Below the pieces are notes generated by a model. That model ran no database searches. It was not told the origin of the DNA and worked only from the letters and a program-made list of their open reading frames with translations. From NCBI RefSeq assembly GCF_016583765.1, contig NZ_NRRR01000001.1:1-64000 (forward strand): DNA of 64,000 nucleotides, written 5' to 3'. Shown piece by piece: positions 56,053 through 64,000 of this stretch. Source of the stretch: Chromatium weissei (GTDB lineage Bacteria > Pseudomonadota > Gammaproteobacteria > Chromatiales > Chromatiaceae). Every line of letters starts with the position of its first letter. The first letter of the stretch is position 1. A program made the position numbers and the translations under genes.

Positions 56053-57525
56053 TTAGCTTGAGGCTGACGCAGCCGCCGCTTTCTTTTTCGCATCGGCTTC
56101 ACGTTTCCGCGCTGCCATCGCCTCGCGTTTGGCTTGCTGAATTGCTTCGATTCGCGCCGTGCGCTGCTCGATTAAGCGTTTGGTTTCTGTCTGTTTTTGT
56201 TTAGCGCGCCCGCGAGCAGCCATTTCACCTTTCGCGTAATTGAAAAATTGCACCAACGGCAAATGCGACGGACACACATAAGCGCAGGAGCCGCAGCCGA
56301 TGCAATCCAGCAAACCCAATTTGACCGCGCCTTCCAATTCGCCAGCGCGAGTGTGCGCCGCCAAATCCAACGGAACCAATCCGCACGGGCAGGCTTGAAT
56401 GCAGCTGCCACAACGAATGCAGGGCATCGACGGCTGGGTATTCACTTCGGTGGCCGTCAGCGCCAGCACGCCATTACTGCCTTTCACCATCGGCACTCGC
56501 GTACTCGGCAGCGGTTGTCCCATCATCGGTCCACCGCTCAACAGTTGCGTCGGCTGCACCGTGAAACCGCCGCAATAATTCAATAAATCCTGCACTCGCG
56601 TTCCCAGCAGCACCCGCACATTGCGCGGCTGTTGAATCGCTCCGCCGCTGACCGTCACCACTCGCGCCACCAGCGGATAACCAAATCTCAACGCCTCATG
56701 CACCGCAAATGCCGTCGCTGGGTTATGCACCACCACGCCAATATCCGCCGTCAATCCACGCGCTGGCGTTTCCTGTCCCGTCAATGCCTGCACCAAATGC
56801 TTTTCCGAACCCATCGGATAACGCGTCGGCAAATGCGCAATCTGAATGTTGGAATGCTGAGATGCAGCGACCGTCATCGCTGCTTGCGCTTCGGGCTTGT
56901 TGTTTTCAATGGCAATAATGATTCGCGTCACGCCGAGTGCATACGCCATGATGCGAATGCCATCGATTACGGCATCGGCCTGCTCGCGCATCAGCCGATC
57001 ATCGCAGGTGAGATAGGGCTCACACTCCGCGCCGTTAATCACCAGCGTGTGCAGTTGATATTTTTTGCGCAAATTGAGTTTGACCGCCGCCGGAAAGGTC
57101 GCGCCGCCCAGTCCGACAATGCCCGCTGCACCGACTCGCGCTGCAATGTCATCCGGTTCGAGTGCGAACGGATCAGCGACACCCTTGATCGAATCTGCCC
57201 AACGATCCTCGCCGTCGGGTTGCAACGTCACGGTCGGCACGGATAAGCCAGACGCGTGATGCGCGGGATAACTGCCCACGCCGACGATGCGCCCAGAAGT
57301 TGGCGCATGAACGGGCGCAGAAATCGCACCCTGACCGTTGGCAATTAAATCGCCTTTCGCCACCCGTTGACCGCGTCGCACCGCCGGACTGGCTGGCGCG
57401 CCGATGTGTTGTTGCAACGGAATGTGCAGCAGCGCCGGCAACGGCAACGTTTCAATCGGTTGATGTGCTGCCAGTTGCTTGCAGTCGTCTGGATGAACGC
57501 CGCCGCGAATGTTGAACAGTTGCAT
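56053..57525 (-). CDS. rnfC: Electron transport complex protein RnfC
   Basis: RnfC is the peripheral flavin and iron-sulfur subunit that receives electrons from NADH in the Rnf complex. The 490-residue protein has FNIRGGVHPDDCK at the start, VGLGGATFPAAVKL, INGAECEPYLTCDDRLM, and two cysteine groups, CIRCGSCIQACPCGLVP and CIGCGSCAYVCPSHLPL. A Lys/Ala-rich coiled tail follows, as in gammaproteobacterial RnfC. ATG 57525 is chosen, giving the family start MQLFNIRGG. It follows rnfB by 5 nt. Confidence 0.94.
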   Translation of the reverse strand: MQLFNIRGGVHPDDCKQLAAHQPIETLPLPALLHIPLQQHIGAPASPAVRRGQRVAKGDLIANGQGAISAPVHAPTSGRIVGVGSYPAHHASGLSVPTVTLQPDGEDRWADSIKGVADPFALEPDDIAARVGAAGIVGLGGATFPAAVKLNLRKKYQLHTLVINGAECEPYLTCDDRLMREQADAVIDGIRIMAYALGVTRIIIAIENNKPEAQAAMTVAASQHSNIQIAHLPTRYPMGSEKHLVQALTGQETPARGLTADIGVVVHNPATAFAVHEALRFGYPLVARVVTVSGGAIQQPRNVRVLLGTRVQDLLNYCGGFTVQPTQLLSGGPMMGQPLPSTRVPMVKGSNGVLALTATEVNTQPSMPCIRCGSCIQACPCGLVPLDLAAHTRAGELEGAVKLGLLDCIGCGSCAYVCPSHLPLVQFFNYAKGEMAARGRAKQKQTETKRLIEQRTARIEAIQQAKREAMAARKREADAKKKAAAASASS

Positions 57526-57530
57526 GATCG

Positions 57531-58067
57531 TTATCCTGCCGTCAGTGCCAAAGGTTTTGGCCAATACCAAGTTTGTAGCGTCGCTGTCAGTGGTCGCATT
57601 TCAATGCACTCGGTCGGACAGGCCTCGAAACATTTTTCGCAACCGATGCAAGCGTCGGTAAACACGCTATGAATCATATTGTTAGCGCCCATAATTGCGT
57701 CGGTTGGGCAGCGTTTGAAGCATTTGGTACAGCCGATGCAAAGCTGTTCGTGAATGTGCGCAATCAATAGCGGCTTTTCTTCCACGCCCGCCATATCCAC
57801 CGACACGCCCAACACTGCCGCCAAATCCTCAGCGACGGCGCGACCGCCGGGGCGACAAATGGTGACTCGTGCCGTACCGGAAGCCATTGCCTCCGCTGCT
57901 GGGCCGCAGCCGGGATAACCACACTGTCCGCATTGCGAACCGGGCAATAACGCAACGAGCTGCTCGGTCAACGGATTGCCCTCAACTTTGAGATAGCGCG
58001 CCGCGAGACCGAGCAACCCGCCGAGGGTGAGACCAAGAATGAAAAGGCTGACGATGGCGGACAACAT
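57531..58067 (-). CDS. rnfB: Electron transport complex protein RnfB
   Basis: RnfB is a membrane-anchored ferredoxin-like subunit. The 178 residues have an N-terminal hydrophobic anchor (IVSLFILGLTLGGLLGLAARYL), a [4Fe-4S] group (SQCGQCGYPGCGPAAEAMASG) and two ferredoxin motifs (CIGCTKCFKRCPTDAI, CIGCEKCFEACPTECI). The ATG at 58067 is used since it begins the anchor. No rnfA precedes it. The 242 bp upstream hold a hairpin at 58206-58228 and no gene. Confidence 0.94.
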   Translation of the reverse strand: MLSAIVSLFILGLTLGGLLGLAARYLKVEGNPLTEQLVALLPGSQCGQCGYPGCGPAAEAMASGTARVTICRPGGRAVAEDLAAVLGVSVDMAGVEEKPLLIAHIHEQLCIGCTKCFKRCPTDAIMGANNMIHSVFTDACIGCEKCFEACPTECIEMRPLTATLQTWYWPKPLALTAG

Positions 58068-58205
58068 GATTGCAATGCTCGTGTGTCTTCCCCATTGCAC
58101 TCGGGGATTAAGGAATTGAACGAAGCAAAAGCAAACCAAATGCCAACGTGATCACAATGGGCAATTGCAACACCATAAACCATTAAAAAATAAATGATTA
58201 CGGCA

Positions 58206-58228
58206 TTGGCGCGAATGATTTGCGCCAA
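58206..58228 (-). terminator. Possible terminator after the trp-brnT operon
   Basis: TTGGCGC and GCGCCAA form a 7-bp stem around a 9-nt loop. Reading on the minus strand the T-rich stretch lies some distance after the stem, so it is a weak candidate. It lies between the antitoxin gene and rnfB. Confidence 0.4.
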
Positions 58229-58309
58229 CGCTCGGTGATGAATGCGGTCGAAATTGCGAAACGAAATGTGAGAAAACGAACAATGAACAGCAACGCGGTC
58301 GCTTCACCA

Positions 58310-58591
58310 TCAAGCCGGCGAATGCGTTTTGAGCCAATCTTTTAATGCCTCTTTATTCTTGGGCGGTAATGAATTCAATTCACGGCGGCGCTGCGCCAGC
58401 GCCGCCCGCACCGCAGTAATTCCACCTCCGCGCACTGCCACAGCATTTCTAAATGCGGCATCAACAGATTCCTGATCGTTGGGATCGTAGCAACATTCGG
58501 GATCATCAATGTGATCTGGTGCATTCGCAATTGCTGTTGCCCATTCATCAGGTGTCATTGGAAAACCATCGGGCAAATGCTTTGATTTCAT
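58310..58591 (-). CDS. Putative antitoxin of the BrnT-like toxin
   Basis: This 93-residue protein ([67 protein letters not shown]...) follows the BrnT-like gene, overlapping it by 44 nt. It is acidic at the start and basic at the end. It does not show a clear BrnA ribbon-helix-helix signature; the antitoxin call comes from its position and size only. Confidence 0.55.
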   Translation of the reverse strand: MKSKHLPDGFPMTPDEWATAIANAPDHIDDPECCYDPNDQESVDAAFRNAVAVRGGGITAVRAALAQRRRELNSLPPKNKEALKDWLKTHSPA

Positions 58592-58841
58592 GGGTTGTTG
58601 CTCGCCTTAAACTAATGATATGTAAGGTGTCACCTTGCTCGGTATAAGTCATAAAGACTACAGCAGTGCGCCACCACCCAATTAAATTGATGCGTTGTTC
58701 GCCATACGCGAAACGATCATCTTCCCACGTTAATACTGGACCATCGAATATCGTTTCACAGCCAATGAAATCAAGACCGTGCTTTTTAAGATTAGCAAGG
58801 CGCTTGGTTTCATCGTAGGTAATAAAACGCGAAGTATTCAT
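58548..58841 (-). CDS. BrnT-family toxin
   Basis: This 97-residue protein has the BrnT pattern: [84 protein letters not shown]. BrnT proteins are RelE-like ribonucleases. Its ATG overlaps the trpC stop in ATGA, so it is read from the trp transcript and coupled to trpC translation. This is an unusual location for a toxin gene. Confidence 0.88.
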   Translation of the reverse strand: MNTSRFITYDETKRLANLKKHGLDFIGCETIFDGPVLTWEDDRFAYGEQRINLIGWWRTAVVFMTYTEQGDTLHIISLRRATTHEIKAFARWFSNDT

Positions 58842-59635
58842 GCAAATAATGTCGCCAATGCTGCGCCCGGATCCGCGGCGCGCATCAATGCTTCACCAAC
58901 TAAAAACGCATTCACGCCGTGCGCTCGCATTAACGCAACATCTTTCGGTAAAAGAATTCCGCTTTCTGTCACCAGTAATCGTTCCGGTGGAATGGCAGTG
59001 CGTAATTCCAAGGTCGTGTTTAGATTCATTTCAAAGGTGCGCAAATCACGATTGTTAATGCCAATTAACCGCCCCGGAATGGCTAATGCTCGCATCAATT
59101 CGGCTGCATCATGCACTTCAATTAACACGTCCATTTTCAATTCATGTGCGAGCGCGTTTAATTCCGTCAATCGCGTATCATCAAGCCCAGCCGCAATTAA
59201 TAAAATGCAATCCGCACCGAGTGCCCGCGCTTCATAAACCTGATACGGATCAATAATGAAATCTTTGCGAATCACGGGCAATGCGCAGGCTGCTCGCGCT
59301 GCTTGTAAATACGCATCGCTCCCTTGAAAAAAATCAATATCCGTTAATACCGATAAACAGGCTGCACCGGCTTGCGCATAACTGGCGGCAATGGCAGCGG
59401 GATGAAAATCAGCGCGAATGACGCCTTTGCTGGGACTGGCTTTTTTAATTTCGGCAATCACCGCCGATTGACCAGCCGCAATTTTTGCCGCCAGCGCGTC
59501 GGCAAACCCGCGTGGTGCATCGGCATTCGCAGCGCGTGTTTGCATTTCTGCCAGCGATATTTGCGCGACGCGATCACGAATTTCTTCGACTTTGCGTTGC
59601 AGAATTTTTTTCAGAATGTCAGGTGTATCAGTCAT
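58838..59635 (-). CDS. trpC: Indole-3-glycerol phosphate synthase
   Basis: TrpC closes the indole ring in tryptophan synthesis. The 265-residue protein has [85 protein letters not shown] and VTESGI. All family catalytic Lys and Glu regions look present. ATG 59635 gives the usual start; a longer frame to 59647 has no support. It follows trpD by 12 nt. Confidence 0.96.
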   Translation of the reverse strand: MTDTPDILKKILQRKVEEIRDRVAQISLAEMQTRAANADAPRGFADALAAKIAAGQSAVIAEIKKASPSKGVIRADFHPAAIAASYAQAGAACLSVLTDIDFFQGSDAYLQAARAACALPVIRKDFIIDPYQVYEARALGADCILLIAAGLDDTRLTELNALAHELKMDVLIEVHDAAELMRALAIPGRLIGINNRDLRTFEMNLNTTLELRTAIPPERLLVTESGILLPKDVALMRAHGVNAFLVGEALMRAADPGAALATLFA

Positions 59636-59647
59636 TTGCGTTATCAA

Positions 59648-60679
59648 TTATCCGTTGGTGGCGAAGCTGGTGGTGAGTGCGATCAATCGTTCGAAACGGT
59701 GTGCGGCTTCGCCGTTGGTGAGTGCCGTTTTTGCCAGTGCGATGCCCGCCGCGAGACTGTCGGCGCAACCGGCCGCATAAATCGCCGCACCTGCATTGAG
59801 TTGCACGATGTCTCGCGCTGCACCGGGTTGACCGGCGAGAACGCTGCGCAACATGACCAAACTTTCCGCGGGATCGTTGACGCGAATCGCAGCGAGATTG
59901 GCGCGAGTGAGACCGAAATTCTCCGGTTGAATGCTGTAGCGATGAATCACGCCGTCTTTCAATTCGGCGATGTCAGTCGTATCCCCAATGCTGATTTCAT
60001 CCAAACCATCGCGGGCATGAACGACTAACACATGCTGACTGCCGAGGCGTTGCAGCACCTGCACCAGCGGTTCCAATAACGCCGCACTGAACACGCCGAG
60101 CACTTGATTTGGCACTCGCGCTGGATTGGTCAATGGGCCTAACACATTGAAAATCGTGCGTACTCCCAGCTCGCGGCGCGGGCCAATGGCGTGTTTCATC
60201 GCGCCGTGATGACCGGGCGCGAACATAAATCCAACACCAATTTCACGAACGCAACGCACCACCTGCGCGGACGTTAACGCCAAATTCACACCCGCAATTT
60301 CCAACACATCAGCAGCACCGGATTTGCTGGAAACCGAGCGATTGCCGTGTTTGGCAACCAGACAACCGGCAGCCGCAGCAACGAACATGCTGGCGGTGGA
60401 AACGTTGAACGTACCGGACGCATCGCCACCCGTGCCGACGATGTCGACCGTGTGCGCCAGCCCCGTCAAATCAACACCGGTTGCCAATTCGCGCATCACG
60501 CTCGCCGCTGCAGTGATTTCCGTGACCGTTTCGCCCTTCATGCGCAGTGCAATTAAAAAACCGGCGATTTGCGCCGAGGTCGCGCCGCCCGTCATCACTG
60601 CTCGCATGACCGCGCTCATATCGTCCTCGCCGAGGTCTTGACGGTCGAGACAACGCGCAATGGCATCTTTAATGTTCAT
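59648..60679 (-). CDS. trpD: Anthranilate phosphoribosyltransferase
   Basis: TrpD joins anthranilate to PRPP. The 343-residue protein has [80 protein letters not shown] and DEISIGDTT. The start overlaps the trpG stop by 4 nt (ATGA). Confidence 0.97.
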   Translation of the reverse strand: MNIKDAIARCLDRQDLGEDDMSAVMRAVMTGGATSAQIAGFLIALRMKGETVTEITAAASVMRELATGVDLTGLAHTVDIVGTGGDASGTFNVSTASMFVAAAAGCLVAKHGNRSVSSKSGAADVLEIAGVNLALTSAQVVRCVREIGVGFMFAPGHHGAMKHAIGPRRELGVRTIFNVLGPLTNPARVPNQVLGVFSAALLEPLVQVLQRLGSQHVLVVHARDGLDEISIGDTTDIAELKDGVIHRYSIQPENFGLTRANLAAIRVNDPAESLVMLRSVLAGQPGAARDIVQLNAGAAIYAAGCADSLAAGIALAKTALTNGEAAHRFERLIALTTSFATNG

Positions 60680-61263
60680 TCGTCAGTTCCCATGATGAAA
60701 TTGAGCAGCAAATCGTGACCATGCTCGGTCAAGATGGATTCAGGATGAAATTGCACACCCTGAATCGGCAACGTGCGATGCCGCACACCCATGATCGCCT
60801 CGCGTTCTCCGGCAGCGGTTTGCGTCCATGCCGTCACTTCAAGACAATCCGGCAAACTGCTTTGTTCAATCACCAACGAATGATAACGCGTTGCTTCAAA
60901 AGGATTTTTTAACCCGTGAAACACGCCTTCATTATGATGAAACACCGGCGACGTTTTACCGTGCATCACCGTCGAAGCCTTGATGATGTGCCCGCCAAAC
61001 GCTTGACCAATCGCCTGATGACCGAGACACACACCCAAAATCGGCACACGACCAGCCATTGCCTGAATTAGCGCCACTGAAATTCCCGCCTCATTCGGAG
61101 TGCACGGACCTGGTGAAATGATGATTCGCTGCGGCTGTAACGCCGCCACCTGTTCCACCGTCATTTCATCATTCCGCACCACGCGCACCGCTGCGCCCAG
61201 TTCACCGAAATACTGCACAAGGTTGTAAGTAAAGGAATCGTAATTATCAATCATTAAAAACAT
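60676..61263 (-). CDS. trpG: Anthranilate synthase component II (glutamine amidotransferase)
   Basis: TrpG supplies ammonia from glutamine to anthranilate synthase and may double as PabA for folate. The 195-residue class I amidotransferase has [28 protein letters not shown], the catalytic Cys in [15 protein letters not shown], and the His-Glu pair in [13 protein letters not shown]. The ATG at 61263 fits the family. trpE is not in the window; the upstream neighbour is the divergent AAA+ gene. Confidence 0.96.
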   Translation of the reverse strand: MFLMIDNYDSFTYNLVQYFGELGAAVRVVRNDEMTVEQVAALQPQRIIISPGPCTPNEAGISVALIQAMAGRVPILGVCLGHQAIGQAFGGHIIKASTVMHGKTSPVFHHNEGVFHGLKNPFEATRYHSLVIEQSSLPDCLEVTAWTQTAAGEREAIMGVRHRTLPIQGVQFHPESILTEHGHDLLLNFIMGTDE

Positions 61264-61410
61264 AGCGCGATTTATCCTGTGTTTCGAGTAACGTGATTTA
61301 AGGCATTTAATGTTAACCCGACGCACTCAATGTCGTAGAGCGCACCGTTTTCATTTAGCCGATGTATAAAAACAAACTACGAAAATAAAAGCAACAAATA
61401 ACGGCTATTT

Positions 61411-61440
61411 TTGACATACAGCCTTTGCTTATGGAATAAT
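61411..61440 (+). promoter_or_regulatory. Sigma-70 promoter of the AAA+ gene
   Basis: A perfect -35 box TTGACA (61411-61416) is separated by 18 bp from AATAAT (61435-61440), five of six matches to TATAAT. The predicted leader is about 110 nt, AT-rich. The surrounding intergenic region (61264-61531) is also AT-rich and holds no other gene. Confidence 0.75.
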
Positions 61441-61555
61441 TTAATTCGCATTTTAATCACTTTTAACAATGTAATTTCACCACAAAATACAGTGATTAAT
61501 ATAATCGCAACAACCAATACAAAAACAACACATGTTTATTCAAGAGGATAAAAAA

Positions 61556-64000
61556 ATGGCGCGTGGAACAGAAATTGTTGCGGCAATTGCCCAGCAGCCG
61601 TTTTGGTTAAATGACAATCAATTTGTCACCGTAAGACCCATTGCAGTTATTGAAAATGAACGCCTCGGGCCAGTGAGAGAAGGCGATTATCCTAATCGAG
61701 ATTTGTGCTGGTGGTTAATTCGCGGCATTTCACCGCAACAGGAATTAGTTCCCGGACGACTCATTGTTGGACGCGTTGAAGAAGCCGCGCAATTTGACCC
61801 CAAAGATGGTGATAAAGACAAATTTCAATTTGAATGGGATTCCGTCAGACTTGGCGGTCTTCGCAACATCATTGAAATTGTCGATGGGCCAAAAAATCTA
61901 AATCGTCGTGATCTCATTAATCGCGTGAATGCGATTGAACTCGATCATCCACCCACTTCATTGATTTTAGTACGACTTGGTGAATGTATTTACGGGCCAT
62001 TTAAGGCGGAATGGGAATATCGTGGACGCTATCTCATTACGTTATTTAAGCCACAATCCAGTCTTGAAACCACCGTATTTAGTGCTGCACGCGTACAAAA
62101 AGACCCCGGCTTTATTACACGCCATCACATTCGACTTTCTGCATGTGATCAACCGCTAAACAAATCAATTGATACCTTTACGCCCAGTTATCACATTTTA
62201 ACGTGGGAACGCTTTGAAGCACTGCAACAAAATGAAGCGTTAGAACGAATTCGCTTGTATAGCGATGATGAAGTTGTGCGACAAGTCGCTAAACAAGTTT
62301 TACCGCGTAAACGCTTGCGCGATTTTATGCAGGAATGGAAAGATATTAGTTTGGTTTATCTCACGACGCAGGATAATTTGAGTCCGAATGATGTCGTTGA
62401 TGTCTTTAAGTTTCTGAATACACGCTTAACCGGACACACGGATGCAGTTGAAGAATTGGTTGAAAGTATTCTCGATTCTGGTGTCTTAGAAAATCAAATT
62501 GAAAGAGCAATTACCAATCGAGCGCGGTTACATATTGAAACGCACACCGCAAAACTAAGCGCAGAAGTTGAAGAAAAAATCAACACATTACGGCAACAGG
62601 AGCAGGATTTAATTCATCAAATCGGACGTTTAGAAAATGATTTAGAGCGTCGACGTCGTCAAGAAGAAGCACAGCTTGAAGCGGATTTACAGCAGCAGCG
62701 TTTAGGTTTTGAGCAATGGAAAGCGACTGAAAATGCGTCTATTGAACGGGCGCGAGCAGATATTGCACAGCAGCGACAAATACTGGAAGAGGGATTAAAA
62801 GAGGTTGCCGCACGTTTTGTCGATCATCGACAAGAATTGCTGAAAGATTTTCTATCGATGAGTCCATTTTTATCGCAAATTGGTGTGTTGCCTACCAGCG
62901 CCAGCGAATACCATCAATCGCCAGTGACTGAAAAGCCTTCATCAATTGATTCACCGCTGTTATTGGAGCCGCCCGCGTTTCTTAAAGAAATTAATAGTGT
63001 GCGCGGATTAGAAAAAGAAGAGGCATTTTTTGATCGTTTCAAAACGCATGTCGCCAATGCTGGTTTTCGTTTTCGTCCACTCGATTTAGTGGCATTTCAT
63101 TTAAGTGTGAAATGCGGTGATTTAACGATTCTTGGTGGCTATTCAGGAACGGGTAAATCGTCATTGCCGGTGTTATACGCGCAGGCATTGGCTGGCGATG
63201 AATCGCGTTATTTGGCGGTGGATGTCAGTCCGGCTTGGTTGGAATTGGGTGATTTATTAGGACGCGCCAATTTATTAGAAGAAAAGTTTCAACCTGCTGC
63301 GACTGGTTTATTCGAGCATTTGGTGTGGGCGGCAATGGAAACCGAACGCAATGGTCGTGATAGTGGATTATGGATGATTTGTTTAGATGAAATGAATTTG
63401 GCGCAGCCGGAGCATTATTTTAGTGGTTTTTTACAGGCATTGCCGCGTGCTGGGCAACAGCGTTCAGTTGGCGTTTTTTCACCTTCAGCAGTGTGTCGTG
63501 CTGATCCTTGGCGCGAATGGGCGCGTATTCCATTGAATAGCAATTTGCGTTTTATTGGTACGGTGAATTACGACGAAACGACAAAGCCATTAAGTCAGCG
63601 TTTGCGTGATCGTGCGAATGAATTGCGTTTAGAAGCGATGCCTTTTGGCAGTTTGCAGCGCAGTGCGTCTACTTCATCGGTTACGCCGCCGAGCGGTGCG
63701 CCGGTGACGGTTGCCAGTTTTGATTCGTGGACGTGCGACATGACGCTGACCGGACAGGCGGCTTCGGTGATTGATGCGATGCAGCAGCCGCTGGCGGTGC
63801 TCGGTAGTCCGTTGACTCCGCGCCGTTATCAGGCGATTGCGCGGTTTGTCGCCAGCGCGGGCAATCTGTGTTCGGCGGAGGAGGCGTTTGATATGCAGTT
63901 GCGTCAGCGCGTGCTCAGTCAGGTGCGCGGCATTTTTCGAGCGGAATCGCGGCGCGCCCTCGACGATCTGCGCAGCATTTTGGAAAGTCACGGCAGTGCA
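61556..64000 (+). CDS. Coiled-coil McrB-lineage AAA+ protein (incomplete at window end)
   Basis: An open frame of 815 codons runs off the window. AGAGG lies 8 nt before the ATG at 61556; an in-frame ATG at 61532 is possible. Residues 1-230 form a beta-rich region I do not recognise (LCWWLIRGISPQQELVPGRL, LVRLGECIYGPFKAEW). Residues 230-320 are helical, and 323-425 are a long coiled coil rich in Glu, Gln and Arg. The AAA+ domain has Walker A GGYSGTGKSS (527-536), Walker B CLDEMNLAQPEHYF (D611, E612), sensor-1 GTVNYDETT (N671) and DRAN with a probable arginine finger near R686. The DEMNLA and GTVN.DETT patterns place it with McrB-like ATPases/GTPases of type IV restriction and related defence systems. 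Function and partners cannot be read here. Confidence 0.85.
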   Translation, partial: MARGTEIVAAIAQQPFWLNDNQFVTVRPIAVIENERLGPVREGDYPNRDLCWWLIRGISPQQELVPGRLIVGRVEEAAQFDPKDGDKDKFQFEWDSVRLGGLRNIIEIVDGPKNLNRRDLINRVNAIELDHPPTSLILVRLGECIYGPFKAEWEYRGRYLITLFKPQSSLETTVFSAARVQKDPGFITRHHIRLSACDQPLNKSIDTFTPSYHILTWERFEALQQNEALERIRLYSDDEVVRQVAKQVLPRKRLRDFMQEWKDISLVYLTTQDNLSPNDVVDVFKFLNTRLTGHTDAVEELVESILDSGVLENQIERAITNRARLHIETHTAKLSAEVEEKINTLRQQEQDLIHQIGRLENDLERRRRQEEAQLEADLQQQRLGFEQWKATENASIERARADIAQQRQILEEGLKEVAARFVDHRQELLKDFLSMSPFLSQIGVLPTSASEYHQSPVTEKPSSIDSPLLLEPPAFLKEINSVRGLEKEEAFFDRFKTHVANAGFRFRPLDLVAFHLSVKCGDLTILGGYSGTGKSSLPVLYAQALAGDESRYLAVDVSPAWLELGDLLGRANLLEEKFQPAATGLFEHLVWAAMETERNGRDSGLWMICLDEMNLAQPEHYFSGFLQALPRAGQQRSVGVFSPSAVCRADPWREWARIPLNSNLRFIGTVNYDETTKPLSQRLRDRANELRLEAMPFGSLQRSASTSSVTPPSGAPVTVASFDSWTCDMTLTGQAASVIDAMQQPLAVLGSPLTPRRYQAIARFVASAGNLCSAEEAFDMQLRQRVLSQVRGIFRAESRRALDDLRSILESHGSA

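Noticed and set aside
58838-61263. A trp attenuator or tandem Trp leader peptide
   Set aside because: The sequence upstream of trpG (61264-61410) holds no short frame with adjacent Trp codons, and trpE is not there.
1-64000. CRISPR arrays, tRNA or rRNA genes, transposases
   Set aside because: I found no regularly spaced 25-40 bp direct repeats, no cloverleaf-like T-arm segments and no transposase motif. The direct repeats seen are two-copy gene fragments, terminator copies or short tracts.

Overview
The window reads as a chromosomal segment of a gammaproteobacterium, probably a sulfur oxidiser related to Thiotrichales or Chromatiales. Supporting signs are a glycine/tyrosine-rich secreted protein resembling sulfur-globule envelope proteins (30.2-30.6 kb), Rnf genes, type IV pilins behind a sigma-54 promoter, type VI secretion genes, and the very large PAS-rich signalling proteins common in such bacteria. 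This placement is an inference; no rRNA or tRNA gene was seen.

Layout. 0-9.2 kb: tatC (with an unusual C-terminal extension), a glycosyltransferase, a CheB/CheR/PAS fusion and a PAS-GGDEF-EAL protein. 9.2-18 kb, minus strand: a type VI secretion membrane-complex operon (tagH-tssJ-tssK-tssL-tssM-tagF) without sheath, tube or ATPase genes. 18-25.6 kb: rsmD and two M16 peptidases (minus), then dxs and recQ (plus). 25.6-28.2 kb: a dense toxin-antitoxin patch carrying two partial duplications and a repeated terminator. 28.2-30.6 kb, minus strand: two pilins, a YbgC-like thioesterase with a hairpin array at its 3' end, and the sulfur-globule-like protein. 31-35 kb, plus strand: an SbmA/BacA-like ABC protein whose ATPase domain has lost its catalytic residues, a GH1 glycosidase and an Arg/Asn-rich lipoprotein. 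35-40 kb: a DUF2442/DUF4160 pair, a lone hypD, relA, and a small AT-rich patch with a HicB-like protein and a cysteine-rich secreted protein. 40-45.7 kb: divergent methylthioadenosine salvage genes mtnA and mtaD, two small genes, and hemC-hemD.

45.7-54.4 kb, minus strand, is one signalling operon: an HD-GYP response regulator, a hybrid histidine kinase with two receivers and an Hpt domain, and two tandem receiver-PP2C-HATPase proteins. A phosphorelay feeding both c-di-GMP breakdown and a partner-switching output is the simplest reading. 54.4-58.1 kb holds a RIO-type kinase, a 62-residue PCP-reductase-like protein and rnfB-rnfC-rnfH. 58.3-61.3 kb is trpG-trpD-trpC running straight into a BrnT toxin and a putative antitoxin.

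The last gene (from 61.5 kb, cut by the window end) encodes a coiled-coil AAA+ protein of the McrB lineage behind a near-consensus promoter. It is the best candidate for the start of a new or poorly described defence-type system, but its partners lie outside the window. Other unusual items are the inactive ABC ATPase domain, the complementary decay of a duplicated toxin-antitoxin block, interspersed repeats inside tssL, and a toxin gene coupled to the trp operon.
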